Shown in pieces: positions 34,815 through 44,022 of a DNA stretch of 64,000 nt. The position numbers and the translations under genes are program-made. The stretch is from Tamlana sp. I1 (GTDB taxonomy: Bacteria > Bacteroidota > Bacteroidia > Flavobacteriales > Flavobacteriaceae), in assembly GCF_015355625.1 (NCBI RefSeq), contig NZ_JACLAF010000001.1:186001-250000 (forward strand), read 5' to 3'. The first letter of the stretch is position 1, and each line of letters begins with the position of its first letter. The notes beneath the pieces are model-generated. The model was given only the letters and a program-made list of their open reading frames with translations, did not search any database and was not told where the DNA came from.

Positions 34815-35819
34815 ATGAAAATTTTAAGATACCTATTATTTCCAATAGTGCCCATTTATTTTATGGTGACTTGGCTGCGGAATAAATTATACGATTTAGG
34901 GATTAAAAAATCTAAATCTTATGATTTTCCTGTGATTTGTGTTGGAAATTTAAGTGCTGGTGGAACAGGAAAAACACCTATGATAGAGTACTTGGTAACG
35001 CTTTTGAAGATTGATTATAAAGTGGCTACTTTGAGCCGTGGATATAAACGAAAAACGGAAGGTTTTGTGTTGGCTGATGAAAATGCTGCAGCCGATTCTA
35101 TTGGTGATGAGCCGTTTCAGTTTTATAATAAATTCAAAAAAGACATAGCAGTTGCAGTAGATTCTAACCGGCAACACGGAATTTCGAAACTGCAAGAATT
35201 GCAACCAAAACCAGAAGTTGTTTTATTGGATGATGCCTATCAGCATAGAAAAGTAAAAGCAGGTTTTAATGTGCTTTTAACTACGTTTTCTAATCCTTAT
35301 TTTAAAGATATAGTTTTACCAACTGGCGATTTAAGAGAGCCAAGAGCAGGAGCCAAGCGCGCGAATGTTATAGTGGTAACTAAATGTCCTTCGGATTTAA
35401 ATTCGATTCAAAAAGAAGTGTTTATAAACCGAATAAATCCTGAAAAACATCAGCATGTTTTTTTTAGCAGCATTGCTTATTCTGAAACTTTATATTCTGA
35501 AACTAAAACCAAAACTTTTGATGATTTAAAAAGCTTTACACTGGTTACAGGTATTGCCAACGCGACGCCTTTAGTACAGTTTTTAAATGAACAAGGTTTG
35601 AGTTTTGAACATTTAAATTTTAGCGATCATCATGATTTTACAGCTCAAGAAATTGAGCAACTTAGTAAAAAGCAACACATTGTTACCACCGAAAAAGATT
35701 TTATGCGATTAAAGCAATATGAAGTTTTAAAAGATAAACTTTACTATTTGCCAATTCATGTAAAGATAGATGATGCCCAAAAGTTTAATAAGCTCATTGA
35801 AGCTTTTGTTAAGCGTTAG
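34815..35819 (+). CDS. lpxK: Tetraacyldisaccharide 4'-kinase
   Basis: Inner-membrane kinase (334 aa) that phosphorylates the lipid A precursor at the 4' position. One N-terminal hydrophobic stretch (LLFPIVPIYFMVTWL) precedes the P-loop NLSAGGTGKTPMIEYL. Other family marks are ATLSRGYKRKT, GDEPFQFYNKF, LDDAYQHRKV and LPTGDLREPRAG. The tail overlaps the 3' end of the convergent histidine kinase gene by 11 bases. Confidence 0.94.
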   Translation: MKILRYLLFPIVPIYFMVTWLRNKLYDLGIKKSKSYDFPVICVGNLSAGGTGKTPMIEYLVTLLKIDYKVATLSRGYKRKTEGFVLADENAAADSIGDEPFQFYNKFKKDIAVAVDSNRQHGISKLQELQPKPEVVLLDDAYQHRKVKAGFNVLLTTFSNPYFKDIVLPTGDLREPRAGAKRANVIVVTKCPSDLNSIQKEVFINRINPEKHQHVFFSSIAYSETLYSETKTKTFDDLKSFTLVTGIANATPLVQFLNEQGLSFEHLNFSDHHDFTAQEIEQLSKKQHIVTTEKDFMRLKQYEVLKDKLYYLPIHVKIDDAQKFNKLIEAFVKR

Positions 35820-38046
35820 ACGAGGCGTTTTTCTTTTTCGCTAAAGCGTTGTAAAGTTTTTTCTCAAACTCGTCTTGTTTAAAAGGTTTCGGGATGATGT
35901 CCGTAAATCCAGCCTCTTCAAACTCGTGCATTTTATCTTCAATAGTAACGGCAGTAAGTGCGAAAATAGTTAGTGTTTTATCGAAACTTCTTATTTGTTT
36001 TGTGGCTTCAATACCGCTTATTCCAGGCATGTGAATATCCATTAAAATAATGTTATAATTGTTTTCACGAATCATTTTAACAGCTTCTTCACCGTTATCA
36101 ATAATATCACACTGAAGATCCATTTTGCTTAGAATCTTCTTGGTTATCATTTGATTGATTTTATTGTCTTCAACAACCAAAATTTTAACATTAGATAGGT
36201 CTAAATCGGTTTTGTCAATATTAAAATAATTGTTTTGTGTTTCTTGGGCTTCTTCCACAGAAGTGTATTCCAGAGGGATTTCAAAATAAAAAGTTGTGCC
36301 TTTGTTTAATTCACTTTTTACGTAAATTTTCCCTTTTAAAATGTCGATAAGCCCTTTTACAATGGACAAGCCTAAACCAGTTCCTCCATATTTTCGGTTA
36401 ATTTGAATGGAACCTTGTGAGAAACTTTCAAACATATGGTCTTGTTTCTCCTGGCTAATGCCAATGCCGTTATCTTCAATTTCAAAACGTAGGGTGTAAA
36501 TTTTACCAGCTTCGTTTATTTTATAAACGCGAATCCAGATATCGCCGCCTTTGGTAAACTTTATAGAGTTTCCAATTAAATTGATTAAAATTTGAGAAAT
36601 TTTTAATTGATCGGCAATAAAGTTTTCGGTGAGTTCTTGGTCGTATTCAAAGTGAATTTTAATGTCATTGTCTTCTGCCGAATTATTTAAAGCCAAAATA
36701 ATATTGTTAATTTTCTTTTTTAAATTAAACGGTTCGGGCTCGATATCCACTTTGTTTGCTTCAATTTTGTTAATTTGAAGAATGTCGTTTATAAAGGTTA
36801 AAAGGTAATCGCCAGAAAACTTTAACGATTTTAAATGCTGTACTTGTTCTGGTTTTGGGTCTTCTTCCAAAAGCATGTTACTTAATCCTGTAACGGCATA
36901 AAGCGGTGTTCGAAGCTCGTGGGTTACAGTAGATAAAAAGTTGGCTTTTGTTTTAGAGGCTAATTCGGCTTTTTCTTTGGCAATAATTAATTCTCCATTT
37001 TTTTTATGAAGCATATTATTGGTTTTTAGCCTAATATTATTGTTTTTATAGAGCGATAGGGTAAGTAGTGATAATATGGTGATTAAAGCCACACTTAAAA
37101 TTGAAATTAAAGTACCTAAACTTTTATCGTCTTCGGCTTTTTCTAATTTTTCTACAATTTCATTATTCTTTTCGATTTCTTCGTTAAGTAAATACTGTGT
37201 TTCTTGGTTGTTTGAAGCATATATTCGATTTAACCCTCTAATGGAGTCCGAAAGTTTTAAATGGTCTTTTAAATATTTTAACGACAGTTTGTAGTTGCCA
37301 ATATTACTGTATAGATCGCTAATAATTAGGTAATTATCATTGGTGATATTTGTGAAGTTATGTTTGTTTGCAATGTTTAAACCTTCTAAAGCAGCAACTA
37401 TAGCTTTTTCGGTATTTCCTAATTTACTATATACAATGGCTTGATTATTTAAGGCTTCGCTTTGTATTTTGTAATAATCATATTTTTTTGAAATCGCTAA
37501 AGCTTGCTCGATTACATCTCTCGATTTTTTATAATTTCTTAATTGATAATAGGCTTTTCCTTCGCGTAGTAAAGTTTCGGCAAGAGATTCGTTTAGGTTC
37601 TCTTCTTCAAATTTAGATTTCGCTGCGGTATACGAGTCTAAAGCGGCGAAGTAATCTTGTTTTGCAACATATACATCGCCATAGGTTTTATAAGAGTGCC
37701 CTAGGTTCTTATTGTCGTTGATAATACGTTGAATTTCAATGGCTTTGTTAAGCGATTTTATAGCTTTATCTTCCTGCTGGATGATGAGTTGCAAGCGTCC
37801 TTTTAAAGCATAAATAACACCAATACTTTTTTTGTTTCCTACTTTTTCGGCAAGTTCTAAAGCTTCATCAAGATTTTTTTGAGCATTATAATAATGGTAA
37901 TTTTCAAGCTCTGTTTGAGATTGGGTAATGCGATAATTGATGTTGTTTTGAACAATTTCTGGATCTTCTTCAAGCGTTCTTTGAGCTGAAACAGTTGAAG
38001 TTAAGAGCAATAATATAATAAATAGGTGGGGTTTAATTTTTGCCAT
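35809..38046 (-). CDS. Hybrid histidine kinase with TPR sensor and receiver
   Basis: 745-aa sensor kinase. In order: signal peptide (FIILLLLTSTVSAQ), about six tetratricopeptide repeats (35-275) in the periplasm, a membrane helix (about 310-333), a short coiled coil, HisKA with the phosphorylated His in STVTHELRTPLY (about 376), HATPase with EDNGIGIS and GGTGLGLSIV, and a receiver domain with the phospho-Asp in ILMDIHMPG (about 670). The ATG at 38046 (MAKIKPHLF) is chosen because one at 38067 lies in the promoter box. No DNA-binding domain is present, so a partner regulator elsewhere is expected. Confidence 0.92.
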   Translation of the reverse strand: MAKIKPHLFIILLLLTSTVSAQRTLEEDPEIVQNNINYRITQSQTELENYHYYNAQKNLDEALELAEKVGNKKSIGVIYALKGRLQLIIQQEDKAIKSLNKAIEIQRIINDNKNLGHSYKTYGDVYVAKQDYFAALDSYTAAKSKFEEENLNESLAETLLREGKAYYQLRNYKKSRDVIEQALAISKKYDYYKIQSEALNNQAIVYSKLGNTEKAIVAALEGLNIANKHNFTNITNDNYLIISDLYSNIGNYKLSLKYLKDHLKLSDSIRGLNRIYASNNQETQYLLNEEIEKNNEIVEKLEKAEDDKSLGTLISILSVALITILSLLTLSLYKNNNIRLKTNNMLHKKNGELIIAKEKAELASKTKANFLSTVTHELRTPLYAVTGLSNMLLEEDPKPEQVQHLKSLKFSGDYLLTFINDILQINKIEANKVDIEPEPFNLKKKINNIILALNNSAEDNDIKIHFEYDQELTENFIADQLKISQILINLIGNSIKFTKGGDIWIRVYKINEAGKIYTLRFEIEDNGIGISQEKQDHMFESFSQGSIQINRKYGGTGLGLSIVKGLIDILKGKIYVKSELNKGTTFYFEIPLEYTSVEEAQETQNNYFNIDKTDLDLSNVKILVVEDNKINQMITKKILSKMDLQCDIIDNGEEAVKMIRENNYNIILMDIHMPGISGIEATKQIRSFDKTLTIFALTAVTIEDKMHEFEEAGFTDIIPKPFKQDEFEKKLYNALAKKKNASSNA

Positions 38047-38064
38047 ATTTGTAATACTAACAAT

Positions 38065-38072
38065 CAAATATA
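38065..38072 (-). promoter_or_regulatory. -7 promoter box of hybrid kinase gene
   Basis: TATATTTG on the minus strand, 18 bases upstream of the ATG at 38046. It also lies just after the stop-free start of gap, in the 19-base gap between the genes. Confidence 0.6.
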
Positions 38073-38085
38073 ATCTTTTTGACGT

Positions 38086-39090
38086 TTAAGCGTGTTTTTT
38101 TTCCGACATAAACAGCATTAAATCAATTATTCTTTTTGAATACCCAGTTTCATTATCATACCAACCAATAATTTTAACCATATTTCCGATTACCGAAGTC
38201 ATTTGTGCATCAAAAACACAAGAATGGGTGTTACCAACAATGTCGATAGAAACAATAGGGTCTTCTGTATATTCTAGAATATGTTTGTATTGATGTTGTG
38301 CAGCTTCCTTAAAAGCTTGGTTTATATCTTCGGTTGAAACCGTTTTTTTTACATTAAACGTAATATCTGTTAACGAGCCATTTATTACGGGAACGCGTAT
38401 GCCACAACCTCCAATAACATCAGAAAGGTCAGGAAAAATTTTTGTTAATGCTTTTGCAGCGCCTGTAGTTGTTGGAACTATAGATTGTCCAGCAGCTCTA
38501 GAACGGCGTAAGTCCCGATGCGGTTGGTCGTGTAAACTTTGGTCGGTGGTATAGGAGTGCACTGTAGTAATATAAGCTTGATCGATGCCGCAAAGTTTGT
38601 TAATAATATCAATCATTGGTGCGGCATTATTTGTAGTACAAGAAGCGTTTGAAACAATAGTTTCCGAACCATTAAGCATGCTATCATTAACTCCTAAAAC
38701 AATTGTTTTTATGTCTTCATCAATTGAAGGCACGCTTAAAACAACTTGTGATGCACCGTTTTTTATATGATGATTTAATTCGGAACGCTTTTTAAATTTT
38801 CCTGTTGATTCAATTACAAAATCAACTTTATAAGGCGCCCAATCGATATCTTTTGGATGTTTTTTGTTGAATAAAGGAATTTTTCTACCATTGAAAATAA
38901 TATGATTGTCATCTGAAGAAAAATCACCTTTTAAAATACCGTGTACACTATCGTATTTTAGTAAATGGGCTAAAGTTTTAGCATCGGCTAAATCGTTTAT
39001 AGCAACTACTTGGATGTTTGAATAATCCTGAAGCAACCTAAAAACGCGCCTGCCAATTCTACCAAAACCATTGATAGCAACCTGAATCAT
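38086..39090 (-). CDS. gap: Glyceraldehyde-3-phosphate dehydrogenase, type I
   Basis: 334-aa glycolytic dehydrogenase. NAD-binding NGFGRIGRRVFRLL is followed by AINDLAD, whose Asp favours NAD. The catalytic Cys is in SNASCTTNNAAPM; most relatives have CTTNC, so the second Cys is Asn here. The rest of the site is intact (HSYTTDQ, RRSRAAGQSIVPTTTGAA, GWYDNETGYS). It begins 2 bases after lipA ends on the same strand and is probably co-transcribed with it. Bacteroidetes often carry more than one gap gene, so this may not be the main glycolytic one. Confidence 0.93.
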   Translation of the reverse strand: MIQVAINGFGRIGRRVFRLLQDYSNIQVVAINDLADAKTLAHLLKYDSVHGILKGDFSSDDNHIIFNGRKIPLFNKKHPKDIDWAPYKVDFVIESTGKFKKRSELNHHIKNGASQVVLSVPSIDEDIKTIVLGVNDSMLNGSETIVSNASCTTNNAAPMIDIINKLCGIDQAYITTVHSYTTDQSLHDQPHRDLRRSRAAGQSIVPTTTGAAKALTKIFPDLSDVIGGCGIRVPVINGSLTDITFNVKKTVSTEDINQAFKEAAQHQYKHILEYTEDPIVSIDIVGNTHSCVFDAQMTSVIGNMVKIIGWYDNETGYSKRIIDLMLFMSEKKHA

Positions 39091-39092
39091 GA

Positions 39093-39971
39093 CTAATTAA
39101 TGTGTTTTTGAGCTTTATAAGATGATCTTACAAGCGCACTACTTTCTACGTGACGGAAACCTAATTCTAATCCGATGTTTTCAAATTCTTTAAATTCGTC
39201 TGGATTTATAAATTTTTTCACAGGAAGATGTTTTTTACTAGGCTGAAGGTATTGCCCAATTGTAACCACATCAACATCATGAGCTTTTAAATCGTGAAGC
39301 GTTTGTATAACTTCTTCGCGCGTTTCACCTAAACCAAGCATAATTCCCGATTTAGTTCGACGTTGTCCTTGTTGTTTTAAATATTTTAAAACCCCCATAC
39401 TACGGTCGTACTGTGCTTGAATTCTAACATCACGCGTTAAACGACGAACGGTTTCAATATTATGCGAAACCACTTCGGGAGCCACATCAATAATTCTATC
39501 GATGTGTTTTTCAATGCCTTGAAAATCTGGGATTAAGGTTTCTAGAGTTGTTTCTGGGTTCATGCGTCTTACTGCTTTTACAGTCTCAGACCACATGATG
39601 CTTCCCATGTCTTTTAAGTCATCACGATCTACACTCGTTAACACCGCGTGTTTAATATTCATAATTTTTATAGAACGGGCTACTTTTTCAGGCTCATCCC
39701 AATCAACAGTTTCAGGTCGGCCGGTTTTTACGCCACAAAAACCACAAGAGCGCGTGCAAACATTCCCTAAAATCATAAAAGTTGCTGTGCCTTCACCCCA
39801 GCATTCGCCCATGTTTGGACAACTTCCAGAGGTGCAAATGGTGTTTAATTTATATTTATCAACTAAACCTCTTAATTCGGTGTATTTTTTTCCTGTTGGT
39901 AATTTAACACGAAGCCATTTAGGTTTTGCTTGTCTTTCTGGTAATATATTTGACGCAGTTTCGCTGTTCAT
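39093..39971 (-). CDS. lipA: Lipoyl synthase
   Basis: Radical SAM enzyme (292 aa) inserting two sulfurs into octanoyl groups of lipoyl domains. The auxiliary cluster motif [12 protein letters not shown] and the radical SAM motif CTRSCGFC (CxxxCxxC) are both present, with [11 protein letters not shown]-like [15 protein letters not shown] and the C-terminal [11 protein letters not shown] containing the conserved Ser. I use the ATG at 39971 ([14 protein letters not shown]); an ATG at 40001 lies upstream of the promoter box at 39991-39998 and cannot be transcribed from it. Confidence 0.96.
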   Translation of the reverse strand: MNSETASNILPERQAKPKWLRVKLPTGKKYTELRGLVDKYKLNTICTSGSCPNMGECWGEGTATFMILGNVCTRSCGFCGVKTGRPETVDWDEPEKVARSIKIMNIKHAVLTSVDRDDLKDMGSIMWSETVKAVRRMNPETTLETLIPDFQGIEKHIDRIIDVAPEVVSHNIETVRRLTRDVRIQAQYDRSMGVLKYLKQQGQRRTKSGIMLGLGETREEVIQTLHDLKAHDVDVVTIGQYLQPSKKHLPVKKFINPDEFKEFENIGLELGFRHVESSALVRSSYKAQKHIN

Positions 39972-39990
39972 AGTATAAAAAATATGACTG

Positions 39991-39998
39991 CAAAGATA
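39991..39998 (-). promoter_or_regulatory. -7 promoter box of lipA-gap
   Basis: TATCTTTG on the minus strand, 19 bases before the lipA ATG at 39971. Confidence 0.65.
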
Positions 39999-40020
39999 CA
40001 AAGTATTCTTTTAAATGTGC

Positions 40021-41235
40021 TTATAAGGTGAAGAGATACCAAGCACAAAAACCGATTAAAAATAGAATGCCTAGCCAGCTTAATATATGAAAGGCTAGGG
40101 AAGGGCGCCACGCTTTAGGAGTATGCTTGCTTGAAATTAGTTTATAGTTGATAATCGCAAAGAAAGGCGCGGTTATAAACGATAAAATGGTAGCTATTTT
40201 TATTAAAAACCCCATTTCTGAAGCTAGATATAAAAAGATTAAAATAGACCCTATAAAAAGTATGGCCATCCAAAAATTATAATTGAGAGCTGTTTTTTTA
40301 TTGAATAACAACTGTGTAGTTTTAGTCATTGCCCGAGGAGATGCATCTAAGGTTGTTAATGTGGTGCTAAACATGGTAGTAAAAGCCGCTAAGCCAATTA
40401 CAACATAAGCCCAATTACCCAAATTGGAGGTGTACATATTTATTAATTGCTTAGAAAATACACTGGCCGAATTACTAAAGGTTTCACCGCTATTAAACAT
40501 GACTAAAGTCCCTAACAGTACAAAGCCGATTCCTAAAAAAATAGTTCCGATATATCCTATATTGAAATCGAATAATGCTGTTTTGGTATCGTATTTTTTA
40601 ACGGTTTTATTTTTTTCAATAGTCCATAATGATTGCCAAACTGCAACGTCTAAAGGCGCGGGCATCCAACCCATAAAAGCGATTAAAAAAGCAATTTCTA
40701 ATTGGTTTTTGGGGAGTATTTGCAGCACGGAAATTTCAGTTGTGTTTTTTGAAAACGCGATTGAAACAGCAATTAATGTGCTTAATGTTAATGTGATTAC
40801 GATAATTTTCATCATGCGATCCAACAATTTGTAGCGTCCTAAAAGTAAAAGACTCACACAAATAATAAGGATGATAATCGTCCAGAGTTCAAGACTTATA
40901 AAATCGCCAAATAAAGAACTTGCTAATCCTGCTGTAACAATGGTTACGGCAGTTTGTATGGTAAACATGGTGGCTAGATTTACCACAAAATAAATTAGTA
41001 AAACACCTTTTCCTAATTTTTTATAACTATCTAAAAGGCTTTCTCCGGTTGCTGTTGCATAGCGTGGGCCATACTGAAAAAAAGGATACTTGAATAGATT
41101 TACTAAAAGCAAAGCCCAAAGTAAGCCTAAGCCAAAATCGGCACCTGCACGCGTAGATTGAACTAAGTGTGAAACGCCTACTGCTGCACCAGCAAACAAT
41201 AAACCCGGTCCTAAATTTTTAAGTCTAGAAAGCAT
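40021..41235 (-). CDS. Divergent Nramp-family transporter
   Basis: 404-aa membrane protein with about eleven helices and the Nramp/LeuT-type opening LKNLGPGLLFAGAAVG. The substrate motifs of metal-transporting Nramps are absent: DPGN of helix 1 is replaced by the region GVSHLVQSTRAGA, and the helix 6 MPH region reads GWMPAPLDVAVWQS. The substrate is therefore unknown and need not be Mn2+ or Fe2+. It directly abuts the ECF sigma gene upstream (no intervening base). Confidence 0.85.
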   Translation of the reverse strand: MLSRLKNLGPGLLFAGAAVGVSHLVQSTRAGADFGLGLLWALLLVNLFKYPFFQYGPRYATATGESLLDSYKKLGKGVLLIYFVVNLATMFTIQTAVTIVTAGLASSLFGDFISLELWTIIILIICVSLLLLGRYKLLDRMMKIIVITLTLSTLIAVSIAFSKNTTEISVLQILPKNQLEIAFLIAFMGWMPAPLDVAVWQSLWTIEKNKTVKKYDTKTALFDFNIGYIGTIFLGIGFVLLGTLVMFNSGETFSNSASVFSKQLINMYTSNLGNWAYVVIGLAAFTTMFSTTLTTLDASPRAMTKTTQLLFNKKTALNYNFWMAILFIGSILIFLYLASEMGFLIKIATILSFITAPFFAIINYKLISSKHTPKAWRPSLAFHILSWLGILFLIGFCAWYLFTL

Positions 41236-41781
41236 TTATTTTTTTCGAATAATTTCAGCGAGTAGTTTTTTGGCGCGAAGAAGTTTCACTTTTACATTAT
41301 TTATAGGATCGTTAAGTTCTTCCGAAATTTCCTTGTAACTCAATTCTTGAAAATAACGTAGGTTTATAACTTCCTGATAATGTGGTTTTAATTTCTTGAT
41401 GTCTCGAAGCAGTTTGGCTAAATGTTGCTCGGTTATTAAGATGTCTTCAGGTGAAGGCGATTCATCTAAAACTTCAAAAACTTCACGATTATCTTTTGAG
41501 ATGAATTGTGAAATAGAACGTTTTTCCTTCCGAAGTAAATCAATATGAATGTTTTTAGAAATAGTGATGAGCCAAGTTTTAAAAGTGTATTGCTCGTCGA
41601 ATGTTTCAATTTTATCAAAGGCTTTAGAGAAGGTTTGAATGGTGATATCTTCAGCGTCATTTTCGTTTTGAGTACGTTTTAGTTGAAAACCATAAACGTC
41701 GTCCCAGAAAACATCTAACAAATAATTAAAGGCCTTTTGGTTGTTTGCTTTCGCACTTTTAATAGCTTTCTCTATTTCCAA
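41236..41781 (-). CDS. RNA polymerase ECF sigma factor
   Basis: 181-aa ECF sigma factor. Region 2 spans about 10-80 (AFNYLLDVFWDDVYGF, NDAEDITIQTFSKAFDKI, TFKTWLITISKNIHIDLLRK) and region 4 about 120-175 (LKPHYQEVINLRYFQELSYKE, NNVKVKLLRAKKLL). There is no adjacent anti-sigma gene; instead it lies between a glycosyltransferase gene (10-base overlap) and the Nramp-like gene (0-base gap), suggesting a shared transcript. Its target promoters are unknown. Confidence 0.9.
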   Translation of the reverse strand: MEIEKAIKSAKANNQKAFNYLLDVFWDDVYGFQLKRTQNENDAEDITIQTFSKAFDKIETFDEQYTFKTWLITISKNIHIDLLRKEKRSISQFISKDNREVFEVLDESPSPEDILITEQHLAKLLRDIKKLKPHYQEVINLRYFQELSYKEISEELNDPINNVKVKLLRAKKLLAEIIRKK

Positions 41782-42884
41782 TGATTGGGTTTTGATATGA
41801 GGTTATTTATAAAGATAGTTAATTGTGCGATAATTAGAAAAATTTCTAAAAAAGGTAACAAAATGATTAAATCGGTTTCATTAAGTTTTTTTGAAGAACA
41901 GCCTATTATGATATATTGAAGGACTAAACGAAACACGAAAAGGCCTAAGATAATTTTCCATTGAAATTGGGTTGCTAATAAAATGAGCGCTAAAACCCAA
42001 AAAAGGAAGTTAGTTGCGAACAAGGTGGCCAGTAATATTTTATCCCTTTTTTTGTAGTGTTTTGCAGTTGAAACATGTCTTCTTTTTTGTTTGTACCAGT
42101 CTCTAAAAGTTGTTTTAGGAAGTGATTCTGTAAAACTACCTTGTGAAAAACAGGTTGCTGTATTTTTTGAAGTCGCGACTTGATTCACAAATAAATCGTC
42201 GTCGCCAGAACGAACTTTTATATGATTGATAAATCCGTTAGCTTTAAAAAACTCATCTTTTGTATATGCTAGATTTCGCCCAACACCCATGTAAGGCATG
42301 CCTGCCATGGCAAAAGAAAAATAGTTGGTAGCAGTGATTAGAGTCTCAAAACGGATGAGTTTGTTTAGTAACGAATTTTTAATTTTAGCATAGGCACCAT
42401 AACCTAAAACAACGCTTTTTGTATTTGAAAAATGCGAACACATTTCGGTTATCCAGTTTTCCGATAGCGGTTTACAATCGGCGTCGGTAAATAATAAAAA
42501 GTTGTTTTTTGAAGCTTTAATCCCTAAAGTTAAGGCGTATTTTTTATTGCCCCAAAAGGCTTCAATACTTTTAACGTTCACAATTTTAATGTTGTTGTGA
42601 AGATTGGCAAAGTCTTCTATAACCTCTAGTGTATCATCAGTTGAAGCATCATTAATAAGCACAATTTCAAAATCGGAATAATTTTGAGAAATGACTGAAG
42701 GTAGAAATGTTTTTAAATTTTCAGCTTCATTTTTTGCACAAATGATAACAGAAACAGGGATGGTTTTTTCTTCGCTTTTATTTTGTTTAGAGAAGGCAAA
42801 TTTTGCGAAGCATCCAAAATAAAATAAAATTTGAATACCAACTACGACATAAAACACGTAGCCCAAAACATAAAGACATGCCAT
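41772..42884 (-). CDS. Family 2 glycosyltransferase, membrane-bound
   Basis: 370-aa processive-type GT2 enzyme. An N-terminal helix is followed by the GT-A domain (SVIICAKNEAENLKTFLPSV, INDASTDDT), the DxD site in FTDADCKPLS, and a Q-x-x-R-R-type motif (WYKQKRRHVST). Two or three C-terminal helices follow. The donor and acceptor sugars cannot be predicted; hits to poly-N-acetylglucosamine-type synthases would be expected by architecture. It follows the small Cys-rich gene after 7 bases and overlaps the sigma factor gene by 10. Confidence 0.87.
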   Translation of the reverse strand: MACLYVLGYVFYVVVGIQILFYFGCFAKFAFSKQNKSEEKTIPVSVIICAKNEAENLKTFLPSVISQNYSDFEIVLINDASTDDTLEVIEDFANLHNNIKIVNVKSIEAFWGNKKYALTLGIKASKNNFLLFTDADCKPLSENWITEMCSHFSNTKSVVLGYGAYAKIKNSLLNKLIRFETLITATNYFSFAMAGMPYMGVGRNLAYTKDEFFKANGFINHIKVRSGDDDLFVNQVATSKNTATCFSQGSFTESLPKTTFRDWYKQKRRHVSTAKHYKKRDKILLATLFATNFLFWVLALILLATQFQWKIILGLFVFRLVLQYIIIGCSSKKLNETDLIILLPFLEIFLIIAQLTIFINNLISKPNHWK

Positions 42885-42891
42885 ATACTAC

Positions 42892-43095
42892 TTAGGAATG
42901 TTTTGGTTCATTACAATCGCCAAATTGATCTGGTGTTTTTCCGCAAAACCCACAAGATTCACCTTCTTTATTAAGCATAGGGTTCTGGCTGGCGCAAGTG
43001 CCTGCAAATTTGCCGTCTTTTTTTGCCCAAATTTTTATTGCTATACCAGCAATACCTAGTCCTAACACGATGATGGTGATTATGAAAAGTTTCAT
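42892..43095 (-). CDS. Small Cys-rich membrane protein, possible NqrM-like factor
   Basis: 67-aa protein: one N-terminal membrane helix (residues 3-22), then a cytoplasmic or periplasmic tail with four Cys in GKFAGTCASQNPML, ESCGFCGK and FGDCNEP. The layout (one helix, G-S/T-C, then a Cys pair) resembles NqrM (DUF539), the factor that helps assemble the iron site between NqrD and NqrE. In flavobacteria such proteins are often just called membrane or secreted protein. The NqrM link is my inference. It is the first gene of a run with GT2, sigma and Nramp genes. Confidence 0.7.
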   Translation of the reverse strand: MKLFIITIIVLGLGIAGIAIKIWAKKDGKFAGTCASQNPMLNKEGESCGFCGKTPDQFGDCNEPKHS

Positions 43096-43117
43096 TTTAA
43101 AAAAGTAATTATTTATG

Positions 43118-43125
43118 CAAAGATA
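43118..43125 (-). promoter_or_regulatory. -7 promoter box of the 67-aa protein operon
   Basis: TATCTTTG on the minus strand, 22 bases before the start at 43095. Confidence 0.65.
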
Positions 43126-43249
43126 AGGTTTTTAGATAAGTTTTTTTAATAGTTCTATGACTAAAAATGTTTGTGCGACAACGAAATAAGTAAGGTTTTG
43201 TATGTTAATTATTTGTACATTTAAATTACTAATCAATTTTAAATTAATT

Positions 43250-43948
43250 ATGAAAAAATTATTTGCAGAGTTTTTTGGAACGTTTTGGCTTGTTTTTGGG
43301 GGCTGTGGTAGTGCTATTTTTGCTGCTGGATTTCCCGAATTAGGTATTGGGTTTGCTGGCGTAGCCTTGGCTTTTGGTTTAACAGTTTTAACTATGGCGT
43401 ATGCTGTAGGGCATATTTCAGGTGGTCATTTTAATCCTGCTGTTTCATTTGGATTATGGGCAGGTGGTAAATTTGAAGGCAAAGACTTAGTAGGGTACAT
43501 CATAGCTCAACTTATAGGTGCTTTTTTAGCAGCTGGAGCTTTGTACGTTATTGCATCAGGTAAAGCAGGTTTTATTATAGATAGTGCTCAGGCAGGCGCT
43601 TTTGCTGCGAATGGTTTTGGTGCGTTATCTCCAAATGGTTATTCTATGACTGCAGCCTTGATTGCAGAATTTTTACTCACTCTATTTTTCTTGCTTATTA
43701 TCTTAAGAAGTACAAATGAAAGAGCTCCTAAAGGATTTGCTCCTATTGCTATTGGATTGGGATTAACTTTAATTCATTTAATTAGTATTCCAATTACAAA
43801 TACATCGGTTAATCCAGCTCGTTCTACAAGTCAAGCCTTTTTTGCAGGAGGCGATTATCCTGCGCAGCTTTGGTTGTTTTGGATTGCTCCCATTGCAGGC
43901 GCTTTAGTTGCAGGATTTATTCATAAAGCTTTATTCGATAAAGAATAA
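43250..43948 (+). CDS. aqpZ: Aquaporin Z-type water channel
   Basis: 232-aa MIP-family channel with six helices. The two NPA boxes are [11 protein letters not shown] and [14 protein letters not shown]. The residues around the second box (Arg directly after NPA) and the family pattern fit AqpZ, a water channel rather than a glycerol facilitator. The start is the ATG at 43250 ([16 protein letters not shown]); a frame-open ATG at 43202 adds 16 residues before the conserved N-terminus. A strong hairpin follows. Confidence 0.93.
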   Translation: MKKLFAEFFGTFWLVFGGCGSAIFAAGFPELGIGFAGVALAFGLTVLTMAYAVGHISGGHFNPAVSFGLWAGGKFEGKDLVGYIIAQLIGAFLAAGALYVIASGKAGFIIDSAQAGAFAANGFGALSPNGYSMTAALIAEFLLTLFFLLIILRSTNERAPKGFAPIAIGLGLTLIHLISIPITNTSVNPARSTSQAFFAGGDYPAQLWLFWIAPIAGALVAGFIHKALFDKE

Positions 43949-43965
43949 GCTGAATTTAATCATAT

Positions 43966-44002
43966 AAAAAAGCCTCGTTTTAAATTAAAACGAGGCTTTT
44001 TT
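43966..44002. terminator. Bidirectional terminator between aqpZ and anti-sigma gene
   Basis: AAAAAAGCCTCGTTTTAA (43966-43983) and TTAAAACGAGGCTTTTTT (43985-44002) form a perfect 18-bp inverted repeat, with A and T runs suited to termination in both directions. aqpZ and the anti-sigma gene converge on it. Confidence 0.9.
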
Positions 44003-44022
44003 GGTATTATAGTTCAACGGGA

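Noticed and set aside
39562-39978. Plus-strand open frame of 138 codons opposite lipA
   Set aside because: Antisense shadow of the LipA cluster region; no family resemblance.
39972-40001. Upstream ATG of lipA at 40001
   Set aside because: It lies upstream of the -7 box at 39991-39998, so it would not be in the transcript.
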